Shown here: one piece after another, positions 53,438 to 62,118 of the stretch
How the letters are laid out: each line of letters opens with the position of its first letter
How positions within the stretch are numbered: position 1 is the stretch's first letter
DNA from: Chryseobacterium sp. Tr-659
GTDB lineage: Bacteria > Bacteroidota > Bacteroidia > Flavobacteriales > Weeksellaceae
DNA length: 64,000 nt
Assembly: GCF_011752975.1 (NCBI RefSeq)
Contig: NZ_VWWP01000003.1
Location: forward strand, 593,853 to 657,852
Direction: 5' to 3'
The notes under the pieces: generated by a model
Told to the model about the DNA's origin: nothing
The model's database searches: none
The model's input: the letters and a program-made list of their open reading frames with translations, nothing else
Position numbers and translations under genes: made by a program

Positions 53438-53815
53438 TTAGAAAGGTAAATCGTCATCATCATCTCCGGCAAACGGATTCTCGTTAGAAACAGGAGATGC
53501 AGACTGCTGAGGCATAGCCTGAGTAGGTTCTGATGCATTATCAGAAACCTTCTCCACTCTCCATCCCGTGATAGAGTTGAAGTATTTAGTTTCACCCTGA
53601 GGAGAAACCCATTCTCTTCCTCTGATATTGATTCCTACTTTTACGTTCTCTCCTTCTTTAAGGTTATCTAATAAACTGATTTTATCAGATAAAAATTCTA
53701 TGTTTATCGGCTGTGGATACTGTTCTTGAGTCAAAATAACCATTTCTCTCTTTTGAAACCCGCTCGCAAATGTTTGAGCATCAAAAAGTTTCTTTACCGT
53801 TCCTTGTAATTCCAT
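53438..53815 (-). CDS. DUF3127 domain protein (OB-fold-like)
   Basis: The ATG at 53815 gives 125 residues. The next in-frame upstream start at 53950 would add 45 residues and read through the tRNA promoter, so it is rejected. The protein begins MELQGTVKKLFDAQTFASGF and contains KREMVILTQEQYPQPINIEF (about 22-41) and VGINIRGREW. This is the DUF3127 pattern, a small OB-fold-like family in Bacteroidota. The C-terminus is a single-stranded-DNA-binding-protein-like acidic tail ending DDDDDLPF, which may recruit DNA repair or replication partners. Confidence 0.85.
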   Translation of the reverse strand: MELQGTVKKLFDAQTFASGFQKREMVILTQEQYPQPINIEFLSDKISLLDNLKEGENVKVGINIRGREWVSPQGETKYFNSITGWRVEKVSDNASEPTQAMPQQSASPVSNENPFAGDDDDDLPF

Positions 53816-53912
53816 ATCGTAAATATTAACGACGTAAAAGTAAGAAAATGAAATGTAATAATACGTGCCGCGGAAAAAAAATGTGGAAATTTTAATTTTT
53901 TTTCCTGAAAAG

Positions 53913-53943
53913 TTTGGTAGTAAAGGAAATTGTCCTATATTTG
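53913..53943 (+). promoter_or_regulatory. Promoter of the first tRNA operon
   Basis: TTTG at 53913-53916, a 19-base spacer and TATATTTG at 53936-53943 form a consensus Bacteroidota sigma-A promoter, 51 bases before tRNA-Leu. Confidence 0.75.
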
Positions 53944-53994
53944 CACTCACAAAAACGAAGCAAGCTCTTTAAAACTTACAATATAAAAAAACCA

Positions 53995-54076
53995 GCGGAT
54001 GTGGTGTAATTGGTAGCCACGCCAGACTTAGGATCTGGTGCCGTGAGGCGTGGGGGTTCGAGTCCCTTCATCCGCA
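53995..54076 (+). tRNA. tRNA-Leu (anticodon TAG), copy 1
   Basis: An 82-base class II tRNA. The acceptor GCGGATG pairs with CATCCGC plus A73. The anticodon stem CCAGA/TCTGG holds the loop CTTAGGA (anticodon TAG), followed by a long variable arm TGCCGTGAGGCGT and a T arm GGGGGTTCGAGTCCCTT. CCA is not encoded. Confidence 0.96.
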
Positions 54077-54080
54077 CTAT

Positions 54081-54156
54081 GCGAAAATAGCTCAGCTGGT
54101 AGAGCACAACCTTGCCAAGGTTGGGGTCGCGGGTTCGAATCCCGTTTTTCGCTCCA
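54081..54156 (+). tRNA. tRNA-Gly (anticodon GCC)
   Basis: A 73-base cloverleaf, with CCA following directly at 54154-54156. The acceptor GCGAAAA pairs with TTTTCGC, the D arm is GCTCAGCTGGTAGAGC, the anticodon stem CAACC/GGTTG holds TTGCCAA and the T arm is GCGGGTTCGAATCCCGT. Confidence 0.96.
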
Positions 54157-54162
54157 CACCAT

Positions 54163-54246
54163 GCCCTGGTGGTGGAACTGGTAGACACGCAGGACTTAAA
54201 ATCCTGTGTCCGCAAGGACGTACGGGTTCAAGTCCCGTCTGGGGTA
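54163..54246 (+). tRNA. tRNA-Leu (anticodon TAA), copy 1
   Basis: An 84-base class II tRNA. The acceptor GCCCTGG pairs with CTGGGGT through some wobble pairs. The anticodon stem AGGA/TCCT holds CTTAAAA (anticodon TAA). The variable arm TGTCCGCAAGGACGT and T arm ACGGGTTCAAGTCCCGT are clear. Confidence 0.96.
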
Positions 54247-54251
54247 CAAGA

Positions 54252-54286
54252 CCCTCTGTAATATCTTACGGAGGGTTTTTTGTTTT
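54252..54286 (+). terminator. Terminator of the first tRNA operon
   Basis: CCCTCTGTAA pairs with TTACGGAGGG (one G-U), then TTTTTTG. Confidence 0.85.
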
Positions 54287-54317
54287 AATAGAGAGCGTTC
54301 TTTCTATAAAACTTTTA

Positions 54318-54325
54318 TATATTTG
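54318..54325 (+). promoter_or_regulatory. -7 element of the second tRNA operon
   Basis: TATATTTG, identical to the box before the first tRNA operon, 44 bases before the second tRNA-Leu. No TTG at the expected -33 distance. Confidence 0.5.
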
Positions 54326-54368
54326 TAAGAGATACAGCCTGAATCTGTGTATTCAGATCAGCAAACCA

Positions 54369-54450
54369 GCGGATGTGGTGTAATTGGTAGCCACGCCAGA
54401 CTTAGGATCTGGTGCCGTGAGGCGTGGGGGTTCGAGTCCCTTCATCCGCA
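54369..54450 (+). tRNA. tRNA-Leu (anticodon TAG), copy 2
   Basis: Identical in all 82 bases to copy 1 at 53995-54076, including the preceding ACCA. It comes from duplication of the tRNA operon. Confidence 0.96.
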
Positions 54451-54482
54451 CTATTCTAAAAGGCTCTTTTAGAGTCATTAAG

Positions 54483-54520
54483 AAGGTTGGAACCCTTGGT
54501 TCGAATCTTTTTTTTTGCCC
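54483..54520 (+). pseudogene. Relic of tRNA-Gly in the second tRNA operon
   Basis: At the place of tRNA-Gly in the first operon only fragments remain: AAGGTTGG (3' anticodon stem) and GGTTCGAATC (T loop), followed by a run of nine T where the acceptor end should be. The 5' half is replaced by an unrelated hairpin (AAAGGCTCTTTTAGAG). No cloverleaf can form. The flanking CCACACCATG is conserved between operons, supporting duplication followed by decay. Confidence 0.7.
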
Positions 54521-54527
54521 ACACCAT

Positions 54528-54611
54528 GCCCTGGTGGTGGAACTGGTAGACACGCAGGACTTAAAATCCTGTGTCCGCAAGGACGTACGGGTTCAAGTCC
54601 CGTCTGGGGTA
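54528..54611 (+). tRNA. tRNA-Leu (anticodon TAA), copy 2
   Basis: Same 84-base sequence as copy 1 at 54163-54246, as part of the duplicated operon. Confidence 0.96.
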
Positions 54612-54617
54612 CAAAAA

Positions 54618-54656
54618 GCCCTCTGTAAGAGATTACGGAGGGCTTTTGCTTTTTAA
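54618..54656 (+). terminator. Terminator of the second tRNA operon
   Basis: GCCCTCTGTAA pairs with TTACGGAGGGC (11 bp, one G-U) and is followed by TTTTGCTTTTT. It is a variant of the first operon's terminator, so the duplicated unit includes it. Confidence 0.85.
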
Positions 54657-54669
54657 GATATACTAAAAC

Positions 54670-54700
54670 GAAAAACCGCCTCACAAGCTGCGAAACGGTT
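54670..54700 (-). terminator. Terminator of the lanthipeptide operon
   Basis: On the minus strand, AACCGTTTCGC pairs with GTGAGGCGGTT (several G-U pairs) around AGCTT, then TTTTCGTTTT. It lies 20 bases after the exporter stop codon. Confidence 0.65.
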
Positions 54701-54719
54701 AAAGTATATTGAGAGGTGA

Positions 54720-56927
54720 TTAGTTGCCCAGTTCAAGCTGGTTTTTTACAAGACTGTAATAATCCGCTTTTTTATTGACAAGCTCCTGGTGGTTGCCTTT
54801 TTCCACAACAGCGCCGTTTTTCAAAACAATAATCTGATCTGCATTTTTTACGGTACTTAAACGGTGTGCTACGATGATTACAGTTTTCCCTTTGAAGAAT
54901 TCCTGCAGATTATCATGGATGATCTTTTCATTTTCTGCATCCAGAGCAGAGGTTGCTTCATCAAATAATATGAAATGAGGATTTTTATAGACAGCTCTTG
55001 CAATAAGTACTCTTTGTTTCTGTCCTCCGGAAATTCCGTTGCCGGCAGCTCCGATCTTGGTACTGTATCCTAACGGAAGATTATCAATGAAAGATGAAAT
55101 GTTAGCTACTCTCACTGCATTTTCCATTTTTCTGGTATTGATTTCCACTTCGCTGGTGGCAATATTTCTTTCAATGGTATCGGAGAAGATAAATCCGTCC
55201 TGCATTACCACCCCATAGTTTTCTCTGATGCTTTTAGGAGATAAGGTAAGAATATCGTCCTCGTTATAATGAATGGTGCCATGGGTCGGGTTGTAGAATT
55301 TCAGCAATAGCTTCATTAATGTTGTTTTTCCACTTCCGCTGGCTCCCACAATAGCGGTTACTTTTCCTTCAGGGATAAAAAGATCGACATCTTTTAAAAC
55401 AAACTGAGATTTCGGACCTTCATACTGAAATGAAACATTATTTAACGTAATTCCTCTTTCTTCAGGGGCTAAGGCTTTATTACTTACTTCAAGATCCTTC
55501 ATCCCTTCTTTTTCTTCCTCTTCATGATTCTGAACTTCATTTAATCTTGAAAGACTCAGTTTCGCATCCTGTAAAGAACGGAAGAAAGAGATCATTTGAT
55601 TTACAGGAGAGTTAAGCTGTCCGATGATATAGGAAATAGCCAATAATTCCCCGATTGTCATATTTCCTTTCACCACCTGTAAAGCAGCAAAGAAAGTCAC
55701 TAAAATATTTTTAAGTTGATTAAGGAATTCAAAGCCTGAAAATTGGAATTGATCAACCTTCATGATACGAAGAGTTGTTTTAAAAAGCTTATTCTGAATT
55801 CCTTCCCATTCTTTTCTTTTATAATCTTCAAATTGATTAAGTTTCATCTCAGAAACACCGTTCAGAATTTCATATACACTTTCCTGGCTTTCTCCTTTTT
55901 CTCTGAAACGATAATAATCGAGAATTTCTCTTTTTTTCAGCCAATATTGAGCCCAGCCCAAAGATAAAGCGGTTAAGGCTGAGTAAATTAATACAATGGA
56001 GACATTATAATACCAAAGAACACCAAAGAATACCAAGAAGGTAATCATTGAGAAGAAGGTCATCAGACTTTGTGATGTCAGGAAGTCTTCAATCCTTTCA
56101 TTATCCTGTATCCTTTGTGTGAAGTCCCCCTTCATTTTCGAATCAAAAAAGCTCATAGGAAGTACTAGCATTTTTTTCAAAAAGTCTGAAATAATGGAAA
56201 TGCTTATTCTTGTTCCAATATGGATCATGAGCCAGTTTCTAAAGATTTCTATTGTAATACTTCCTACATATAACGCTACCTGGGAGAGCAGGATCGTTGT
56301 TATAAGATTAATATCTTTTGTATTTACTCCTTTGTCAATAAGGGTTTGTGTAAGAAATGGGAATATCAGGCTCAGGCAGCTTCCCAATAAAAGCATAAGA
56401 GACAAAAAAATGAATTTGGTTTTGTGCTCCTTAAAATACTTTACTGCGAATGAAAGATTTACTTTATTTTCTTCAGGAAAACTTTGTTGATAAAAGCTGT
56501 TGGTAGGGCTTATAAAAAGAGCAATCCCTTCTTCACCATCTGATAACCAGCTATTAAGGAAATCTTTCTCACTTAACCAAATTATTCCGTGGCTTGGATC
56601 TGCAATTTTGTAGCGGTTCTTTCCAGTGAAAAAACTTTTCTTTACATCTAGTAACACCACAAAATGGTTTTTATTCCAATGAAGAATACATGGCAGGCTT
56701 CCATTTTCGTCAAGTGTTTTTAACGTTAATTTAGCAGGGTATGTTTCAAATCCAATATTTTCGAACAATTCGCTGATACTTAGTAAACTAACGCCTTCTC
56801 GTGATAAATTGGTGTTTTCTTTTAAAAAATGGAGTGGAATCTGCTTGCCAAAATAGGAAGCTACCATTGCAATGCAGGCAGGGCCGCAGTCCATTTGGTC
56901 GTGTTGAGGGACAAATTTTAGCTTCAT
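54720..56927 (-). CDS. Peptidase-containing ABC exporter for the lanthipeptide (C39 domain)
   Basis: A 735-residue bacteriocin-type transporter. Residues 1-130 are a C39 cysteine peptidase with C14 (QHDQMDCGPACIAM), H88 (HWNKNHFVVLLDV) and D110 (DPSHG). Residues about 165-440 form six membrane segments. The ATPase domain has Walker A GASGSGKTTL (about 535-544), signature SGGQKQR (about 635-641) and Walker B HFILFDEATSALD (about 654-666). It should cleave the leader after the Gly-Gly of the nearby precursors and export the core peptide. It overlaps the LanB gene by 4 bases and is the last gene of the operon. Confidence 0.92.
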   Translation of the reverse strand: MKLKFVPQHDQMDCGPACIAMVASYFGKQIPLHFLKENTNLSREGVSLLSISELFENIGFETYPAKLTLKTLDENGSLPCILHWNKNHFVVLLDVKKSFFTGKNRYKIADPSHGIIWLSEKDFLNSWLSDGEEGIALFISPTNSFYQQSFPEENKVNLSFAVKYFKEHKTKFIFLSLMLLLGSCLSLIFPFLTQTLIDKGVNTKDINLITTILLSQVALYVGSITIEIFRNWLMIHIGTRISISIISDFLKKMLVLPMSFFDSKMKGDFTQRIQDNERIEDFLTSQSLMTFFSMITFLVFFGVLWYYNVSIVLIYSALTALSLGWAQYWLKKREILDYYRFREKGESQESVYEILNGVSEMKLNQFEDYKRKEWEGIQNKLFKTTLRIMKVDQFQFSGFEFLNQLKNILVTFFAALQVVKGNMTIGELLAISYIIGQLNSPVNQMISFFRSLQDAKLSLSRLNEVQNHEEEEKEGMKDLEVSNKALAPEERGITLNNVSFQYEGPKSQFVLKDVDLFIPEGKVTAIVGASGSGKTTLMKLLLKFYNPTHGTIHYNEDDILTLSPKSIRENYGVVMQDGFIFSDTIERNIATSEVEINTRKMENAVRVANISSFIDNLPLGYSTKIGAAGNGISGGQKQRVLIARAVYKNPHFILFDEATSALDAENEKIIHDNLQEFFKGKTVIIVAHRLSTVKNADQIIVLKNGAVVEKGNHQELVNKKADYYSLVKNQLELGN

Positions 56928-59900
56928 GATACTAGATATTTTCTTTTGCCAATTTTCATTTTATAGTACTTTTCTACAATGCCATAAATAATTAATTCAT
57001 GCATTCTATGTCTGGATCTGATTAGCCTGTTAATATGCATATGAATAAAGCTAGTCACTAATTTTTCCTTTTGTGTGAGGGTAAGATTCTCTATTTCCTG
57101 ACAGTTTTCAGCAACCGAACTTACAAATTGAGAAAAGCAGGAGCTGTTATCCGTTATTTCTATAATATTGCTGATTGTATTCAGGTTGTTTCGATATTTT
57201 ATATCAAGCTGCTTCTTTAGGTTACTATCTACATTGAACTCACGTTGGAAACCAGTATAGAGATTGTTGATTATTTCATACCGCCTGTCCAGGTCCAGAT
57301 TGAAAACATTAAAATAGGTATCAATACTCTTAATAGCATATAGCCAAAGATCATCATTGTTTGGTATATTTCTTAACAAATCAACAGTCATTGTACTGTC
57401 ATAGTAGAAAATATGTTCTGCAACATTGATAAATTCGCCCTCATATCTTTCGTACTCTCTGTCATAAGTTCCCATTTCTACTTTGCTAATAATTCCTTCA
57501 CTGATATGTTTATCAAAATAATCATTGAAAGTGGTAATGATTTTGGCAGTATTGGTTAAATCTCCATCATTAATTTCCAGTCTTAATCTGATATGGTTAT
57601 CAGGATCATTATACCGGATATAAAACCATTTTTTTATGAGCTCTTCTTCAGTGAGATGAGGGAGAAGGGCAGGGAAAATATCTTTTACGATTTTGTCTGA
57701 CGATTTTGTTCCGCAATAGATTTTATAGTATAGCCATTTGTTTCCGGGAATAAATTTATTATCAGAAATGTTCCTGTTAAAAATATACTCAGATAATTCT
57801 GTTTTAATGACTTTATGGTTTTTATTGATAAGAGGCATTATGATTTCGTTGCTGAATTCATCATTGTTTAAATCATAGAGGCATTCTGTTAAAACAATTC
57901 TTTGCTTTACTCTCAGCTCTTCTACAAGAAAGAACAATAAGTTTTCATTTTGAGAATCAATAAGTAATTTATTATCTCCTTGTGAAATAAAGAAATACCG
58001 GCTTACTTTCTTTTCAGACAAGTATTTTTGTAAGACTTTAATGCTTTCTGAGTTATTTTTTGATTTAATTCCGGATACTTCATTCTGGTATACTCTCCAC
58101 AAAGCAGGAGTAAAAATAATATCATCACCAAATGTAATACGAGGGACATGATCGTACATAAGATAATTGGAATCTCCAATATTCAGTACTAAGCCAGGTG
58201 AGATATCTTGTTTCTGAAGATCACATAAAAACTGATATACAGGAAGAGAGTTATAATCAAAATTATGTGCAGTAGAATGAAAAATTTTAATTTCTCTATT
58301 TAGTTCTTTGTGGAATAAAATGATTCTGCCATTGATCATTTTGATGTATAGATCATTTAAATGTATTGTTTGTTCTGAAGAAGATGCTTTGGTAAGATAA
58401 GATAGCTGAGCTCCTCTTTTTACCTGTCTCAATAGAATATTTCCAACTCTGTTATCGGGTAAATGTAAAAGCTCCACATAGATAAAGTGGTCATTGTTTT
58501 GTTCTTCCTTTATAATTTTGTTCATAGATGCCATGATCTCATCATCTTCATTGGAAAATCTTGCAATTAGGTTAAGGCCGCTTGTGCCGGCAACAGAATT
58601 GATAGCGATTTTACCTGAGACTTTCTCCAGCATAATGGATAAGGATCTGGCCAGATTAATATCTTCCTTACTTTGCAGGCTCTGAATATCATGTTGATTT
58701 AAATCTATAGAAGTGTCCCCGTTGGAGATTGCGTTACTTATTGCTCTTCGCCAGAATTCATGATGTTTTTTGTGGTAGGTAATTGTAAATGATTCATTTT
58801 CAAGGCTGGGCCAGCTTAAGGTGTCAAGAAGAGAAGAAAAGTCAGTTTCATTATTCTGCTCCTGTACATATCCGATTCCACTTTCATTATCCAAAACTTC
58901 TACCAGAGGAACCAGGTTTCCCTCATATCTTGAATAAAACATTTTTTTGAAATTTTCTAAATTTTCATTTATTGCGTCATTTCCTTTATCCCAGAAAGAG
59001 GATAAAACATGAATTCCTTTTTTAATTTTAGAAAGGTCCTCCTTTGTGATAGGAGAAAAATTAAGATTTCTTTTTAATGATGTGTTGATCAGGTGTTTTC
59101 TGTCGTATAAAACAGAGAAACTATTTGCGATAGAAAAGATTTCATCGTAATGTTCCTGTGCTTGTCCGATTCCGGAATTTAGCAGCTTTAAATAATCTTC
59201 CATCTTGATGAGATTTTCAAGATATGTATTTAGATCAGTATGAAGATGCTTTTTTGAAGTCAAATATTCAATTGTCTGACGAAGGGGAGATTGTTCATTC
59301 AAGCAAATATCAAAGTTACTTTTAAAGAATTGAGCTTCAATCAAACTAAAAATATAATATTTTGCATCTTCTTCAGAAACTTCTTCCACATTTTCTGCTA
59401 CCAGGGCAACCAGATTTTCAAAAGAATAAGATTTGTTGGCAGCTGTTTCAACAAGAAAATCCAGAAGTTCATCCTTTTCCAACGAGCTTAGCGTATAGAC
59501 TCTTTTTTCATTTTGTATGGTCGTTTCGATGTATCGGTAATAATCACCTAATTTATAGATAGAGTCATTAAGCTCATATTCGTGAACTTCCGGAAAGTCT
59601 CTGTTAATTAATGCAATAACCTGAAAAAGAAAAGAAAGATCCAATGTTGTATATCGACTGATAGAGCTCATGTTTTCCTGTTCAATATCTTGATTTTCTG
59701 AACTTAATTCAAAATTTGAATGAGATGCAAATGTGCCAAAAGGAGTGGATCTTGTGGTCATTCGGATGAAATATTTCAAGATTGAATTGTTTATTCTACT
59801 TCTTTTAACCAATGGAAATGAAGGGTCATTATCACATAATTTTGCCCATTCATGATACAACTCAGATGATGCCAGAAATATTGCTTCTCTGAAGATCTTA

Positions 59901-60028
59901 TCATCCCATAATTTTAAAACAAAATGATCAAGCTCTTCTGCTCTTTCCGGTATATCTTTATATTGTTTAAATGAGTACAAAGCGTTTCTCATAAAACCAA
60001 TGTTAATATTATCTAGTTGCGTTTTCAT
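56924..60028 (-). CDS. lanB: Full-length lantibiotic dehydratase (LanB)
   Basis: A 1034-residue class I dehydratase. The glutamylation part spans about 1-700, with VKRSRINNSILKYFIRMTTR region and RMTTRSTPFGTFASHS (about 91-106) and RYEGNLVPLVEVLDNESGIG (core VPLVEVLD, about 376-383). The SpaB_C elimination domain is at about 750-1020 (GNKWLYYKIYCG; KWFYIRYNDPDNHIRLRLEI). LanB uses glutamyl-tRNA to activate Ser/Thr of the precursor and eliminates glutamate to give dehydroalanine or dehydrobutyrine. Both halves are fused here, unlike split-LanB clusters. It overlaps the flavoenzyme gene by 20 bases. Confidence 0.92.
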   Translation of the reverse strand: MKTQLDNINIGFMRNALYSFKQYKDIPERAEELDHFVLKLWDDKIFREAIFLASSELYHEWAKLCDNDPSFPLVKRSRINNSILKYFIRMTTRSTPFGTFASHSNFELSSENQDIEQENMSSISRYTTLDLSFLFQVIALINRDFPEVHEYELNDSIYKLGDYYRYIETTIQNEKRVYTLSSLEKDELLDFLVETAANKSYSFENLVALVAENVEEVSEEDAKYYIFSLIEAQFFKSNFDICLNEQSPLRQTIEYLTSKKHLHTDLNTYLENLIKMEDYLKLLNSGIGQAQEHYDEIFSIANSFSVLYDRKHLINTSLKRNLNFSPITKEDLSKIKKGIHVLSSFWDKGNDAINENLENFKKMFYSRYEGNLVPLVEVLDNESGIGYVQEQNNETDFSSLLDTLSWPSLENESFTITYHKKHHEFWRRAISNAISNGDTSIDLNQHDIQSLQSKEDINLARSLSIMLEKVSGKIAINSVAGTSGLNLIARFSNEDDEIMASMNKIIKEEQNNDHFIYVELLHLPDNRVGNILLRQVKRGAQLSYLTKASSSEQTIHLNDLYIKMINGRIILFHKELNREIKIFHSTAHNFDYNSLPVYQFLCDLQKQDISPGLVLNIGDSNYLMYDHVPRITFGDDIIFTPALWRVYQNEVSGIKSKNNSESIKVLQKYLSEKKVSRYFFISQGDNKLLIDSQNENLLFFLVEELRVKQRIVLTECLYDLNNDEFSNEIIMPLINKNHKVIKTELSEYIFNRNISDNKFIPGNKWLYYKIYCGTKSSDKIVKDIFPALLPHLTEEELIKKWFYIRYNDPDNHIRLRLEINDGDLTNTAKIITTFNDYFDKHISEGIISKVEMGTYDREYERYEGEFINVAEHIFYYDSTMTVDLLRNIPNNDDLWLYAIKSIDTYFNVFNLDLDRRYEIINNLYTGFQREFNVDSNLKKQLDIKYRNNLNTISNIIEITDNSSCFSQFVSSVAENCQEIENLTLTQKEKLVTSFIHMHINRLIRSRHRMHELIIYGIVEKYYKMKIGKRKYLVS

Positions 60029-60959
60029 GTTCGATAGATTGTAGGTTGTAGTAATTGCTTATGGTTTCAGCATTTTCTATTTTTTTGTCGCTGTCAGATT
60101 CAGTATCATATAAAATGAATTCATCAATGGGAAGTTTTTTATCAAGCTGTGCTATAAGTTCAAAAAGCTGTTCAAAGCTGAGATTTAAAACCTTAAATGA
60201 TTCAGACTCTTCTTCTGCCGTAGCTTTTATCTCATTGTCTTCTGAGAGATTAACAGCTAAGGCTAAAGAAAATTTGGGTATGAATCCGTTTTTTTGCAAA
60301 AATGATTCTTTGTATTGGTGGATTTTTTCTTTTTTACCATTGAGATCCTCCAGAAATTTTCCATTATTGTGAAATAATGAAACACAATAGTTTGAATGTA
60401 AATTTAATGCGTCTTCTACATTATTCAGAGAAGAAGACAGATACCAAAGTTCGGGGATTAATCCGCCATACGGAGGAATTAATATACCTTCTTTTTCATT
60501 TTTCTCAATTTCGGAATATAATAATTCATGGATGGTGTAGGCGTTTTCCTTAAAAACATTTCCGATCCCTTTTTTGAGCATATCCGGATTGAGAAGGTTT
60601 TTAGTATGTGCGCTTTCAGGAACTCCTTTTGACAGGCCAAGGTCTATTCTTCCGCTAAATATGTTATTGCTTAGTTTATAGGTCGTTGCAATTGCGTAAG
60701 GAGAATAACTGGGAACAGAAGTTCCTGCGGATCCTACTCTTATTTTTTCTGTCATTCCGGCAATCATGGCAATAACAATATCAGGATTTGAGAATGCGAG
60801 ATTTTTAATATGAGAATAATGGTGCTCTGCAAGCCAAAATCTGCTGTACCCTAATCTTTCTGCATGAAGGGCATAATCAACTACATCGTTAAGGGCAGTC
60901 ATTGAATCTTTGCCGCCTCTGTAGCCTAATTCTAGTAATCCTATGCTTTTTGTTTTCAT
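60009..60959 (-). CDS. Luciferase-like flavin-dependent oxidoreductase (LLM class), probable lanthipeptide tailoring enzyme
   Basis: A 316-residue LLM-family TIM-barrel flavoprotein. It starts MKTKSIGLLELGYRGGKDSM, has the family AEHHYSHIKN block (about 44-53), GSAGTSVPSYSPYAIA (about 77-92) and GRIDLGLSKGVPESA (about 103-117). In other lanthipeptide clusters enzymes of this broad group (LanJ-C type) reduce dehydro amino acids to D-amino acids, which is the likely role here. Whether it uses FMN or F420 cannot be read. The gap to the LanC gene upstream is one base. Confidence 0.82.
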   Translation of the reverse strand: MKTKSIGLLELGYRGGKDSMTALNDVVDYALHAERLGYSRFWLAEHHYSHIKNLAFSNPDIVIAMIAGMTEKIRVGSAGTSVPSYSPYAIATTYKLSNNIFSGRIDLGLSKGVPESAHTKNLLNPDMLKKGIGNVFKENAYTIHELLYSEIEKNEKEGILIPPYGGLIPELWYLSSSLNNVEDALNLHSNYCVSLFHNNGKFLEDLNGKKEKIHQYKESFLQKNGFIPKFSLALAVNLSEDNEIKATAEEESESFKVLNLSFEQLFELIAQLDKKLPIDEFILYDTESDSDKKIENAETISNYYNLQSIEHENATR

Positions 60960-60960
60960 G

Positions 60961-62118
60961 TTAAAGTAAAAATTTTAGGTAATTAGTTTTATCAATTTTA
61001 TCATCAAGAGCCATCAGAGCTCCGGTTTTTCCAAGGATCAGGGAGCAGTCTTGCTCTGTGAATGGCTGATCCAGTTCTTTTTCCAAAATTTCGAGAGATC
61101 TGTTTAACCAAAAATCTTTTGCCTTTTTATAATCTGGATGGCTGTCTTTTTGGTCAATTTCATGATAGAGCTGTACAAGACCTGAAGTACCGTGGCAGTA
61201 TTGGACGAACTCTATTCCGGTATTGGCCATTACTTTTCTTTTTGTGGTTTCCAGGCCAAGTTCATAGGCCATATCCCTGTATTTTGTTTCCTGTAGTGCT
61301 TCTCCTGTCTTATATAGGAGATAAGAGAAAGAAAGATCACTGTTGCACCAGCAAAGCCTGTTATTGTGGAAAGGCTTTAACAGGTCCTTTGTTATTTTGT
61401 AATTGTATGGTTTATATATTCTGGCATTTTCTACTTCGCGGACATCAAAATTAGAAATAATGAAATCCAGGCAGACACTAATAATATACTTTGCTTTTTC
61501 CGTGATTAAGGGGAGAGACAAAAGATTATTAACAATAGAAAGGTAGCCATAATTGAATCCTAAGTTGATACCATCTGCATAGCTGTCATTCAGTTTGTTT
61601 TCAAATGGAATGGGTTGTGAAAGGCATTCATCATAAAGAATGTTGACAATTTCACTGCTGTACTTTTCATTTTTGATGGTATTGAAATAATGTAAGTTTC
61701 CGATTGGCCCATCAAAGAAAGTATAATTATTCTCGTGAAGCATGTTTACGGATTGTTGGAAAATTAGTTCTCCAATGTCAGTAATTAATTCATCAAAATC
61801 ATCTTCTATTAATCCGTCTTTCTTTAATAAATCCAGAATAATACCCAGGCCGGTCATTCCTTTTGATAAATTAGGAAGTGCATAAACATTATTTTCTTTT
61901 TGAAGATGAGCATTTTCTAAAACCTCTTCAAGAATTTCACTTACTTTTTGTATATAAATATCATTCTTAGTAATTTGATATTTTGATAAGAAATAAAGCA
62001 ATAATCCCAGCTTTCCGAATAACAATCCGTCAGGTAAGTTTTCGTAGTCAAAATCGAGTATTTTTCTGTCATACTCGTGGAGAATTGCACTAATATTTTT
62101 AGATTGTAGAGTTTCCAT
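60961..62118 (-). CDS. lanC: LanC-like cyclase with intact zinc ligands (LanC-A)
   Basis: A 385-residue alpha/alpha-barrel cyclase that forms (methyl)lanthionine rings by adding Cys thiols to dehydro residues. The zinc ligands are visible: C258 in RLCWCNSDLSFS and C308-H309 in QYCHGTSGL. However the conserved HG motif of LanC proteins (GLAHGIPG in NisC) is replaced by GFNYGYLS (about 187-194), so the acid/base His is a Tyr. The paralogue upstream shows the reverse situation. One-base overlap with that paralogue at 62118. Confidence 0.88.
   Translation of the reverse strand: METLQSKNISAILHEYDRKILDFDYENLPDGLLFGKLGLLLYFLSKYQITKNDIYIQKVSEILEEVLENAHLQKENNVYALPNLSKGMTGLGIILDLLKKDGLIEDDFDELITDIGELIFQQSVNMLHENNYTFFDGPIGNLHYFNTIKNEKYSSEIVNILYDECLSQPIPFENKLNDSYADGINLGFNYGYLSIVNNLLSLPLITEKAKYIISVCLDFIISNFDVREVENARIYKPYNYKITKDLLKPFHNNRLCWCNSDLSFSYLLYKTGEALQETKYRDMAYELGLETTKRKVMANTGIEFVQYCHGTSGLVQLYHEIDQKDSHPDYKKAKDFWLNRSLEILEKELDQPFTEQDCSLILGKTGALMALDDKIDKTNYLKFLL

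Noticed and set aside
53976..54656. Open frames on both strands across the tRNA operons
   Set aside because: They read through tRNA genes; the repeated residues simply reflect the duplicated tRNA sequence.
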